A stretch of 35,940 bases of DNA, from contig CATLTV010000033.1 of NCBI GenBank assembly GCA_950059285.1, positions 1-35,940 on the forward strand. The letters run 5' to 3'. Position 1 is the stretch's first letter. Each line of letters starts with the position of its first letter. The position numbers were made by a program, and so were the translations under genes. The notes beneath the pieces are model-generated. The model worked only from the letters and a program-made list of their open reading frames with translations, was not told the origin of the DNA and made no database searches. This document shows, piece by piece, positions 1-8,372 of the stretch. The stretch comes from an uncultured Pseudomonadota bacterium (GTDB taxonomy: Bacteria > Myxococcota_A > Bradymonadia > Bradymonadales > Bradymonadaceae).

Positions 1-113
1 CAAGAATAGTAGCCGTGTTACATTCTGTTTTTGCGACACCAAAATACGCGGTTTCTACGAGCTTTTCCGACCAGCTATTTCTTTATTATGCTCTATGCTT
101 TAGTTACAATAAC

Positions 114-3100
114 TTACTGACACACAAACGAATCGCACGACTCACCATCATGGAATGTGCCGTTTGGATACTTTGCACAGTCCTCGGTTGTTACAACATC
201 CACACACACGGGCACGTCCTGTCGATAAGTACAACATACACCGCCCTGCTCATCTCCGCCGCCATTGCCCTCGGACTTCTTACACGTCGTGGAGCAACCA
301 TCGCCTGGGAGCGTGTTTCCGTCATCGCACTCCTCGCCATCCTGCAACACACCATCACCACAGCAGAGCTCAAACTCTGGCTCCGTGGCAAGCTGAATCA
401 CGGGACACTCGGCATAGGAGCTTGCATCAAGCAAACAGTAACCCGATGCACTACACACCGCACCATCCTGCTCGCAATCACTGTCCACGGCACATTCACA
501 ACGGCTCTCAAGCTCATGACGTGCATCAAAACAAGCCTGTACGCTCTGCATCCAGAGGAACCCTGTCACAGGTGGGAAACCTGAGAACAAATACTGTGGT
601 TTGATATTGTTGATCGCAAACTCACCTGAGGGGTCCATCATCAGCGCAGCAGCATCAAACTGCTGACCCATGTTGGTCGTGATCGCTGCACCATGTGCAC
701 CAGCAAGCGCGATGGCATGACTGTTCATGTCTGTGTCCAGACAACCCCACAACTCCAGCAACTTCGTGGGAGTAGATGCACAGGGGAAGGTCGTAATCAC
801 ACCTGTATCAGGATCGGTCCAGGCACACTCAAGGTTATCCAGCGAGCCATTGGCGTTCTGCGCCCACATGTACCAGGGCTCTCCGCCCACACACATCTGG
901 CCTGCTTGCCACAACTCAAGACCAATCTCCTCACCCCAATCAAGCGTATCCGTCAATGAGTCCGTCAAGTCCTCAAACTCTGGCCCCTCGGGGTTGTACA
1001 CATTCTCGGGAAGCTCATCCAAACACCAGTCCACAAGATCCTTCCATGTACAGTGGTTGGGATCTCCTTCAGGATTACACGCATTGCCCTCCTGGTTGGG
1101 ATCAAGCATTGGGTTGTTGGGATCAGGATAACGGTTCACATACCCCGCAAAGAAACCATCCGTTGGAATGTTCAAACCATAACTATCCGTGTGTGCCGCA
1201 GGCATTCTGTTGGTGACAAGTTGCGTCGCAAAATCATAACACTCCGTCTGATAGCGGGCCTCCAGACCTGCCTGATACCACGCCTTCTTCAAGGAACCGA
1301 GGTCAAGCACCTTACTGAGGTCAAACAATGTAAGACTGATCGTTTTGCCAAAGATCTTGATCGTCAGCCCCATATCAAGGCCAAACTTCAAGTACGCCAA
1401 CACGGTCAACTCGGAGAGCGCATAACTGCTGATCGCATGCAATGGTGCTGTACCATTTTGCATGCCCCAGATCACAGATTCTGCGGTGGGGATATCATGC
1501 TTTGGCTTGCACGCACCTGCGGTCGCATCACACGCCATCGTGCCAGGACAATCCGCATCCACAGCACACTCCTTGTGACAACCACCATCCACACAGACAC
1601 GACCCGCCACACAAGACGAGGTATCCGCAGGATCACACATACAGGCATAACCCGATGCGCCTTCACACACACCATCCTCATTACATGTTTCTCCAGCAAC
1701 GCAGTCACTGTCTGAACTACAACCACACGCCGAGGGGAAACCCTCCTGCAAGGGGTGGCAACCATCGCCTTCCCAACCAGTCACCTCAACCTCTGGAGAG
1801 GTCACACACTGGTAAGGCACAAAGATGTTGTTCGCGCTGCCAAGCTTGGAGTCATCAGGGTTGGAACAGTCCTTCATGCTCACGCTGTCTGAGCATACGC
1901 CACCCTCCACAAATACACCCTGACTTGCTTCACAATCTTCCTCGCTCACCATGCATTGTACTGACGCATAGACACCTTGCTGTGCACTGAACTTGCTACA
2001 GCAACGCCCCTGGCCAGTTGCGTCTTGACTGCTTAAACACTCACTCTCCGTCACATCATGTGAGAGGATCGTGCCATCCTCATCCGTACAGTAACCATGT
2101 TGAGCACACTCGGAAGCGTTCTCCCAGGATGGCAATGGAATGGTCACACCACAGGATGAATCAGCACACGTCTGACCACTGTTCCACTGCGAACTGAGTT
2201 GCTCGCCAAAATTCACAGCGCTCACAAAGAAATCATAGGCTTCGGCACCAATCACACCCTTGATCTTATCCAGGATCTTGAGCACATCGTCCTTGTTATC
2301 ACCCACCGTGTTAAAGACCTTGCAATCCTCCTCGGACATACCAGTCCAGTCACCCACACAAATCTCCTTGTCACCCACGCTGATACAGCATGATGACCTC
2401 TCATCTGGTTGACAGGAGAACGTGCCTGATGAGTCCTCACCCCAGTATGTATTGGAGCATGTCTGAACCTCGGTCTGCTCATATACAGGTGTACAGGGCG
2501 CGTCCACAGGTGGATTGCTGTTGTTGAGCGCCTGAACCATCGCATAGTTCAAGTCCACAACACCACCCCAACCACCTGGCTCAACATTCACGCTCACGCC
2601 AAGTGATGCGCCAATACCAAGGCGTACAAACTTCGCAAGCTGTAGACCAAACGTCAGCATCGCACCAAGCTCGGGCTCCACAAACGCAGTTGTGCCATTG
2701 TCCTCTGTCACATCAGGAGCCTGAAGATCATGCATCTCCCTTGCCCAATCTGCCTCGCTCAAACCAGCGCTCGCAGGCAAGTTCTCATTGACGACCTCTT
2801 CAAGACGATTCCTCAGGTTGAAGTCCTCATGAATCCACTCCACACCTGCGGCAAGCTTGAAGTACGGCACCAGTGAGGCCAGCGGTGGGAAGATTGGAAT
2901 GGGTGGCAAGGTCTTCTCAATCGGCTTGATTGCCAGTGGCAAATTCAAACCTGCCGAGAATACCGCGCGGCTAGTGCCTTCACCCTCCCAACCTGTCCAG
3001 GGAAGCCATGATTGAGGCGGATCATTCTCACTCCTTGGCCAGCTATAAGTCATCATATCCGTGGCCGAGTCATATGGCGCAGGGAAGTAACCATCAATAA

Positions 3101-4442
3101 AGAAGTCCCCTGCCTGCAACACACCATCACCACCCGCAAGATCTGTGACCTGCGTCTCATCCACGAGGTTAAACACATCATACTGCTCCACATCCGCAGG
3201 ATCGATCCCACCTGCGGGGAACGGAATGCCAAACGGCTTGTTCACATTCCATACCCTGAAGCCATCAATCTGAATATTCGCCTCGGGTGTGGGCAATAAA
3301 CTCAAACCCTTACCAAACGCCTGCGCACCAAAACCACCCGAGCGGAACTGCGCGCGATGCTTGCGCGCAAGATGATGCGAGGTATAACGCGCACCAATAC
3401 TAAAACGATCACCGCCAAGATTCCCCATTTGCGCATACGCACCATGCCCCGCATAACCCACACACAGGTGCAAATCAGGACGTTGCGTGGAGTAACCACC
3501 AAGATGATAACCTTCTGTAAACATATTAATTTGCTCAAAAATATTACTGAGCGTCATGATGAACATCTGCGTCTTATCCGCCAAGTCAGCTCCCGCAGCA
3601 CTCAACGTGTCGAGCACCTGCCTCAAGCCTGACTTACATGTGCCCATGTCACACACAGCGTTGCTCCCCGAGCAGTCCGAATCCATCATACAACTTCCCG
3701 AAGTGGACAAAAATCCTGTCACTTCATCCAGAAAATCGATCAACTTCAACGCATACTGCGGGTCCAGAGATGGCTTTGTAAAAATGTCCGAGGGGGACCA
3801 GATAAACTCCTTGTTCACAGGGACAACGCCCCCAGACACAGACGCAAACGTCGACGAAGTCACCAGATCGCACTTGGCAATACAGGCATCTCGGGTCAAC
3901 CCATCCTCATAACATTGCATCTCAAACGCTGCGGGCTGAGCTGATGCCCAGGTCCCAATATCCGAAAAACTCTCAAGATCCTTGAAGTCATCCCATGCAG
4001 TACCTACCAACGCGACCGCGTCACAGCTACACACACAGACCCCTTCGTTATCCTCATCCGCCGCCGTCTGAATCGCATTCAGACCAGCCACAGCCTTCTC
4101 CATCATGCTCGCCAATAACCTCAAACTATCCAGTATGTTAAAGTTATTCATCACGTTCTGATAGTCAGGATACCCCAGCGTCAGCTCACCCCACTTCGGA
4201 CGACTTGGCCAGTCCGCTGGCTCCTGATCACAAAGCTCCAGCGGCACAACTGCCATGTCCACATCCATGTCTGCTGAAGACATATCTCCAGACATATCTG
4301 AAGGACCCATATCACTGCCCCCGCCAGACATGTCTGACTCCGACATATCCAGGCCAGACATATCGGGCCCGCTGGAGTTATTATCTGCGCAACTTGCCAG
4401 CATGATAAGTGCGGACAACACGTACAACCACTTACATCTCAT
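114..4442 (-). CDS. Large cysteine-rich surface lipoprotein, function unknown
   Basis: This encodes about 1442 residues. I chose the ATG at 4442 because AGGAG lies just upstream and the product then opens with a short signal ending in a lipobox (L-A-S-C, Cys18). A longer reading from 4529 adds 29 residues with no signal logic. After the Cys comes a linker of about 50 residues built from repeated Asp-Met pairs. The body has several cysteine clusters of the DSDC...C...G.C type (for example near residues 255-275 and 920-990). Near the C-terminus is a Myxococcus-type disulfide repeat (CCGDG...GEECDDGN...GDGCS..C, compare TIGR02232). By family analogy it is an outer-surface lipoprotein; its role is not recognised. 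A palindromic hairpin separates it from sanA upstream, so it is probably monocistronic. Confidence 0.85.
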   Translation of the reverse strand: MRCKWLYVLSALIMLASCADNNSSGPDMSGLDMSESDMSGGGSDMGPSDMSGDMSSADMDVDMAVVPLELCDQEPADWPSRPKWGELTLGYPDYQNVMNNFNILDSLRLLASMMEKAVAGLNAIQTAADEDNEGVCVCSCDAVALVGTAWDDFKDLESFSDIGTWASAQPAAFEMQCYEDGLTRDACIAKCDLVTSSTFASVSGGVVPVNKEFIWSPSDIFTKPSLDPQYALKLIDFLDEVTGFLSTSGSCMMDSDCSGSNAVCDMGTCKSGLRQVLDTLSAAGADLADKTQMFIMTLSNIFEQINMFTEGYHLGGYSTQRPDLHLCVGYAGHGAYAQMGNLGGDRFSIGARYTSHHLARKHRAQFRSGGFGAQAFGKGLSLLPTPEANIQIDGFRVWNVNKPFGIPFPAGGIDPADVEQYDVFNLVDETQVTDLAGGDGVLQAGDFFIDGYFPAPYDSATDMMTYSWPRSENDPPQSWLPWTGWEGEGTSRAVFSAGLNLPLAIKPIEKTLPPIPIFPPLASLVPYFKLAAGVEWIHEDFNLRNRLEEVVNENLPASAGLSEADWAREMHDLQAPDVTEDNGTTAFVEPELGAMLTFGLQLAKFVRLGIGASLGVSVNVEPGGWGGVVDLNYAMVQALNNSNPPVDAPCTPVYEQTEVQTCSNTYWGEDSSGTFSCQPDERSSCCISVGDKEICVGDWTGMSEEDCKVFNTVGDNKDDVLKILDKIKGVIGAEAYDFFVSAVNFGEQLSSQWNSGQTCADSSCGVTIPLPSWENASECAQHGYCTDEDGTILSHDVTESECLSSQDATGQGRCCSKFSAQQGVYASVQCMVSEEDCEASQGVFVEGGVCSDSVSMKDCSNPDDSKLGSANNIFVPYQCVTSPEVEVTGWEGDGCHPLQEGFPSACGCSSDSDCVAGETCNEDGVCEGASGYACMCDPADTSSCVAGRVCVDGGCHKECAVDADCPGTMACDATAGACKPKHDIPTAESVIWGMQNGTAPLHAISSYALSELTVLAYLKFGLDMGLTIKIFGKTISLTLFDLSKVLDLGSLKKAWYQAGLEARYQTECYDFATQLVTNRMPAAHTDSYGLNIPTDGFFAGYVNRYPDPNNPMLDPNQEGNACNPEGDPNHCTWKDLVDWCLDELPENVYNPEGPEFEDLTDSLTDTLDWGEEIGLELWQAGQMCVGGEPWYMWAQNANGSLDNLECAWTDPDTGVITTFPCASTPTKLLELWGCLDTDMNSHAIALAGAHGAAITTNMGQQFDAAALMMDPSGEFAINNIKPQYLFSGFPPVTGFLWMQSVQACFDARHELESRCECAVDSDCEQDGAVCSASGYCLLDASSYAECPVIQLATEPEFELCCGDGVLQDGEECDDGNTLPGDGCSTTCKKSEGNGGGDEQGGVCCTYRQDVPVCVDVVTTEDCAKYPNGTFHDGESCDSFVCQ

Positions 4443-4629
4443 AGCTACTCCTACTTCGTTTAGACACAACAACTTACACATGCAAAACAAGTTCACATGT
4501 GCACTGTTTAACCTTATGGTTAACGACATGTAGAAAAGCCTAAGTAAAACAAATTCGCATTACAACAACTTGATGCAAAAAACCTTACAGGACACCCCAT
4601 AACTCACTGAAAAAACTAAATTTAAAAAC

Positions 4630-4695
4630 ATAAAAAAGAAGCCAAAGAGGGCGGCCTTGACATGTCAAGGCCGCCCTCTTTGGCTTCTTTTTTAT
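4630..4695. terminator. Perfect 66-bp palindrome, bidirectional terminator-like
   Basis: Two 33-bp arms are perfectly complementary with no loop (centre between 4662 and 4663). Each arm has an A6 tract at its base and a GAGGGCGGCC core, so either transcript would form a GC-rich stem ending in U6. It lies 26 bp past the 3' end of sanA and probably ends the recN-sanA transcript. The arms are far longer than in a usual intrinsic terminator. Confidence 0.85.
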
Positions 4696-4721
4696 CAATC
4701 GATCTAAAACAGACACACGCA

Positions 4722-5450
4722 CTACAAGGTGTGATCCTGACGCTTCTTGATCACCGACACAATCGCCTCATCCCAACTCAACGATGCATCACCCTTGATC
4801 GGGATCTTATCTCCACCAAAGCGAGGCTTTCGACCTAGCAAATACACATCTGCCACGGCCACTGTACGAGCAATAAACTCACGCCGTGCGTCCTGGTTTC
4901 GCTTGGCATACACGCGCCTGTCCGCGATCGCCCCTACAGCACGGATGCCGTGTTTTTTGGCCAGAAAAATCGACCTCGCCAGATGAAACTCCTGCGTACA
5001 AATGATCGCGTCCTTGACCTCAAAGACGTGCTTTGCACGATGCATGGAGTCAAACGTTCTCAAGCCTGCGTGATCTGCGAAAATATGCTTTGCAGGTACA
5101 CCGCGTTTGTGAAGCCACCTGAACATGACCAATACTTCATTATAATGATCCTGCGCGTTATCCCCTGTCACAAGGATTCTCTTGACCTTGCCTCGTTTGT
5201 ACAGATCAAGTGCAGCATATAAGCGATCACGCAGCGCCGAGGATGGTGTACCATCAGGCATCGCACGCGCCCCCAAGACAATCGCAGTATGCATCTCGGG
5301 AATGTTTGGGTCTTCAAGCTCATACATCTTCTCTCTTGCCTGAGAGCTTACATACAGATTGGACCCCACCGCTCCTGTGACACCAAACACACCGACCAGT
5401 ACGCTGGCAACGATGAAACGACTTGACCACTTCTTAATATTTTTCAACAT
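4722..5450 (-). CDS. sanA: SanA/YdcF-family (DUF218) membrane-anchored protein
   Basis: The 242-residue protein has one N-terminal membrane segment (about residues 11-32) and a DUF218 domain. Visible hallmarks are AIVLGA near residue 56, the SSALRDRL stretch, ILVTGDN and the CTQEFHLARS segment followed by a conserved GI.A.G region. In E. coli SanA is an inner-membrane envelope protein whose loss gives vancomycin sensitivity at high temperature; its biochemical activity is not settled. The length matches the family (about 240). It lies 82 bp downstream of recN on the same strand, so cotranscription is plausible. No strong ribosome-binding site is visible before this ATG. Confidence 0.85.
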   Translation of the reverse strand: MLKNIKKWSSRFIVASVLVGVFGVTGAVGSNLYVSSQAREKMYELEDPNIPEMHTAIVLGARAMPDGTPSSALRDRLYAALDLYKRGKVKRILVTGDNAQDHYNEVLVMFRWLHKRGVPAKHIFADHAGLRTFDSMHRAKHVFEVKDAIICTQEFHLARSIFLAKKHGIRAVGAIADRRVYAKRNQDARREFIARTVAVADVYLLGRKPRFGGDKIPIKGDASLSWDEAIVSVIKKRQDHTL

Positions 5451-5532
5451 GTTACAAAGAACTCACACACAGGTTATCACGATGTACGGCATCTTCCAGT
5501 AACAAGTATAACACACATCCTCAGCAAGTATT

Positions 5533-7269
5533 TCATGCCAGACGTACACGCGAGGTGATCATCTCGCGGGCGGCCTCAATTGTAGTGGAGGTCACGCGAG
5601 CCCCGCCCAACATGCGCGCGATCTCTTCCACACGCTCCTGCTCATCAAGCGGTCTGATCGTGGACTGTGTACGACCATCTACCAACAACTTCTCCACCAT
5701 GTAATGACGATCACTACGTGATGCAATCTGGGGCAAGTGCGTAATACACAACACCTGATGATCCTGCGCGGTCTTCTGAATTTTGAGCCCCACCATGTCT
5801 GCGGTAGAACCACCAATACCCGTATCAACCTCATCAAAGATGTAGGTGTCCACACTGTCGCGATCCATCAGAGCGCTCTTCATCACCAACATGATCCTTG
5901 AGAGCTCACCACCACTTGCAATCTTGGCCAGTGGCTTTGGCTCCTCACCAAGGTTGGGCGAGATGAGGAACTCGATCTGATCAAAACCCTTGGGACCAAG
6001 CTCAAGACCCGAGACGTTGTTCCCTTCCTCATCCGAGAGAAACTGCTCCTCGTGTGGAAGCTCATCGGGTGCAAAGGAGACAATAAAGCGTGTGCGCGCC
6101 ATGTTCAGATCTGTCAGTTCTTGCTCCACACATTGCTCCAACAACCTCGCGGCCTCTCGGCGTGCTCGGCTCAAGTGGCGCGCGATCTTGTACGCCTCGT
6201 ACTCCGCCTCAACAAGCTCCTGAGCAAGATGCTCACCGCGCTCTTCCGCGCCCTCAAGCTCATCAAGTTCATCGCGCATCCTGCTGGCATGTGCCAGGAT
6301 CTCTTCGATCGACTCACCATGCTTGCGCTTGAGACGTTTGATCACCTCATGGCGCTCAATTAATCGGTTCAAACGCCCTGGATCAGCATCGATATTCATC
6401 ACATGACTGACCATGTCACGAGATACCTCTTCCAATGCGATCTGAATCTCTTCAAGTTGACCCGCAAAACCTCCCATCCGTTCATCATAATGAGCGATCT
6501 TGTTGAGCACTCCCACCGCCTCGGAGATCTGCTGGGTCGCTGAATGCTCAGCCTCATAACCAAGATACAGCGCCTTTCGACCTGCATCCTGAATCTTCTC
6601 CGCGTGCCTCAACACGCCAAGCTCATCTTCAATCTCCTGATCCTCACCAGGCGTCAGTTGCACGCTCTCAATCTCAGAGATCTGGAACCTCAAATAATCA
6701 ATCCTGTTGGCGCGCTCTCGTATATTCTTCTTGATCCTCGCCAGCTCACTCCTGACCTTGCTCACTCGCCCATAAGCAACCTGCATCCTGACGTTCAACT
6801 CTTCTAACTCGGCAAAGTCATCCAGAATATCCACGTGACGCTCGGGCTCAAGCAAGCTGTAATGCTCATGCTGACCACTGATGTCCACCAATCCCTGCGC
6901 AAGCTCTGCCAAGGTGCTCACTGTCGTCAAACTGCCGTTGACAAACACCTTGTTTCGCCCACTTCGACTCACAATACGTCGCACCATGAACTGGTCATCC
7001 AGCGCCTCAATCCCTCGCTCATCTAACATCGCGTTGATGCGCTTGAGCTGAATCTCTCCAGGCGCAAAGATCCCCTCCACTACCGCAGACTCCTCATCGG
7101 TCCTGATCACGTCCGTTAACGCCCTGCCTCCCAATAACAGGTTCAACGCGTCAATGATGATCGACTTGCCCGCCCCCGTCTCACCTGTCAACACCGTGAA
7201 TCCACTCTTGAATGGAATCTCAAGATGCTCAATGATAGCAAAGTTTCTAATGATAAGGTGTGTTAACAT
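5533..7269 (-). CDS. recN: DNA repair protein RecN
   Basis: This is an SMC-like ATPase that acts in recombinational repair of double-strand breaks in the cytoplasm. I see Walker A GETGAGKS near residues 29-36, a long central charged coiled-coil region (about 150-390), the ABC signature SGGELSRIML and Walker B YIFDEVDTGIGG, ending in a conserved THLPQIA block. The 578-residue length fits RecN. A TTG at 7290 would add seven residues, but the ATG at 7269 gives the typical RecN opening (ML..L.I.NFAII). A LexA-like box at 7329-7345 lies about 60 bp upstream, consistent with recN being a classic SOS gene. sanA follows. Confidence 0.97.
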   Translation of the reverse strand: MLTHLIIRNFAIIEHLEIPFKSGFTVLTGETGAGKSIIIDALNLLLGGRALTDVIRTDEESAVVEGIFAPGEIQLKRINAMLDERGIEALDDQFMVRRIVSRSGRNKVFVNGSLTTVSTLAELAQGLVDISGQHEHYSLLEPERHVDILDDFAELEELNVRMQVAYGRVSKVRSELARIKKNIRERANRIDYLRFQISEIESVQLTPGEDQEIEDELGVLRHAEKIQDAGRKALYLGYEAEHSATQQISEAVGVLNKIAHYDERMGGFAGQLEEIQIALEEVSRDMVSHVMNIDADPGRLNRLIERHEVIKRLKRKHGESIEEILAHASRMRDELDELEGAEERGEHLAQELVEAEYEAYKIARHLSRARREAARLLEQCVEQELTDLNMARTRFIVSFAPDELPHEEQFLSDEEGNNVSGLELGPKGFDQIEFLISPNLGEEPKPLAKIASGGELSRIMLVMKSALMDRDSVDTYIFDEVDTGIGGSTADMVGLKIQKTAQDHQVLCITHLPQIASRSDRHYMVEKLLVDGRTQSTIRPLDEQERVEEIARMLGGARVTSTTIEAAREMITSRVRLA

Positions 7270-7328
7270 CGCCTGCTGCTCTCGCTTCAATGATCACGTT
7301 ATAATGTGTCGAATTTTCAAAACAAACA

Positions 7329-7345
7329 CTAACCATACGTTCAGT
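7329..7345 (-). promoter_or_regulatory. LexA-like SOS box upstream of recN
   Basis: On the plus strand the site reads CTAACCATACGTTCAGT. Against the Myxococcus LexA consensus as I recall it (CTRHAMRYBYGTTCAGS) I count 14 of 17 matches, including the full GTTCAG half. It lies about 60 bp upstream of the recN start, a sensible operator position. Assigning it to LexA is inference from sequence and from recN being an SOS gene. Confidence 0.5.
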
Positions 7346-7447
7346 ACGCATCGCTTGCTCCTCCCTCCCTGTGACTCATGATTTTTCATGCCTCACACAT
7401 CATTCACCCCCTCATGTTCAAGGTGACTTTGAGGAACAACTTCGAAT

Positions 7448-7464
7448 ACTGAACAGAAATGCAG
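7448..7464 (+). promoter_or_regulatory. Second LexA-like box, upstream of the HAD gene
   Basis: The plus strand reads ACTGAACAGAAATGCAG. In reverse complement it matches the remembered Myxococcus LexA consensus at 14 of 17 positions and shares the ACTGAAC half with the recN-proximal site read on the other strand. It is 63 bp upstream of the HAD phosphatase start. The two sites point outward from a shared intergenic region. Confidence 0.4.
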
Positions 7465-7526
7465 AAGTGTGCAAGTGAAATTCATTCCTTTCTTGAAAGT
7501 ATGTTCACCATAGAGGACTTAAACCC

Positions 7527-8372
7527 ATGTTTAACCACATAAAATCTGACTGCAATTTATTGCTTCTTGACCTCGATGGAACCCTCGTGGGCCACTCAGG
7601 ACAGATGACACACACGATCCAGGACGCGCTCCTTCGCCTCAAAGCACAACGCCCAGACATCCATCTCGTGGTCTGCACGGGCCGCCCTTATGGCGGAATT
7701 GCTCAATCTATCAGCGAGCTTATCTCCTCACCATCTACGCCTCACATCTTTCATGGCGGTGCCCTGGTGCGCTCAAAAGACACGATCTTACACGCCGAAC
7801 CCCTCGCCAAAGATGTCTTACTCAACCTCCTCAAGACACATTCGCAACACCCTGAATTTACTCTTGAATTCTACTCACCCTCAACGATTTACGTACAGCA
7901 CAACTCGTCTCTGGCTCAACAACACGCTCGCCTGATCAACATGACAAACACCACCACCGATCTACACGAGCTGATCGCACAAGAATCGATCATCAAGGCT
8001 CAATGGATCCTTCACAAGGACCTCCTCCCCTCACTTCGTCCTCACTACCTCGACTCCTGCTATCAGGCCGAGGCCACCAGCGATGTCATGCCCGATGCCG
8101 CATTTGTCACCATCACTTCTCTTCACGCACACAAGGGCGCTGCTGTCCAACGTATCCCAGCCCTGATCCCAGGCACATCACTCGACAGAGCCATCGCCAT
8201 CGGTGACTCCACAGGCGACATCCCCATGCTTGATGCGGTCAAGTTCCCCTTCGCCATGCAAAACTCACCACCAAACCTGCTCCAGGCCTACCCCAACCTC
8301 GGACACATCGATGATGACGGTGTCATGCCCCTGATTGAGCATCTGATCGCGCTGCCACCCCTGTCGCAGTAA
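7527..8372 (+). CDS. HAD-superfamily hydrolase, Cof/type IIB (probable sugar phosphatase)
   Basis: This is a 281-residue phosphatase of the Cof-like HAD IIB group. Motif I is DLDGT (residues 15-19, nucleophile D15 and acid/base D17), motif II is the Thr of CTGRP (T51), motif III Lys is in HAHKGAA (K203), and motif IV is GDSTGD (226-231). The cap domain lies between motifs II and III. Such enzymes hydrolyse phosphorylated sugars or cofactors in the cytoplasm; the substrate cannot be read from sequence. AGAGGA precedes the ATG by about 9 bases. The last 50 bp overlap the 3' end of the convergent GT-C gene. A LexA-like site lies upstream. Confidence 0.9.
   Translation: MFNHIKSDCNLLLLDLDGTLVGHSGQMTHTIQDALLRLKAQRPDIHLVVCTGRPYGGIAQSISELISSPSTPHIFHGGALVRSKDTILHAEPLAKDVLLNLLKTHSQHPEFTLEFYSPSTIYVQHNSSLAQQHARLINMTNTTTDLHELIAQESIIKAQWILHKDLLPSLRPHYLDSCYQAEATSDVMPDAAFVTITSLHAHKGAAVQRIPALIPGTSLDRAIAIGDSTGDIPMLDAVKFPFAMQNSPPNLLQAYPNLGHIDDDGVMPLIEHLIALPPLSQ

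Noticed and set aside
4508-4523. TTAACC-TTAT-GGTTAA inverted repeat upstream of the giant lipoprotein
   Set aside because: Only 6-bp arms in AT-rich DNA, with no second copy nearby; chance is likely, so it was not listed as an operator.
15-4533. Many plus-strand frames opposite the giant lipoprotein gene
   Set aside because: They are His/Thr/Pro-rich antisense shadows caused by the Cys- and Asp-rich coding strand, without start signals or domains.
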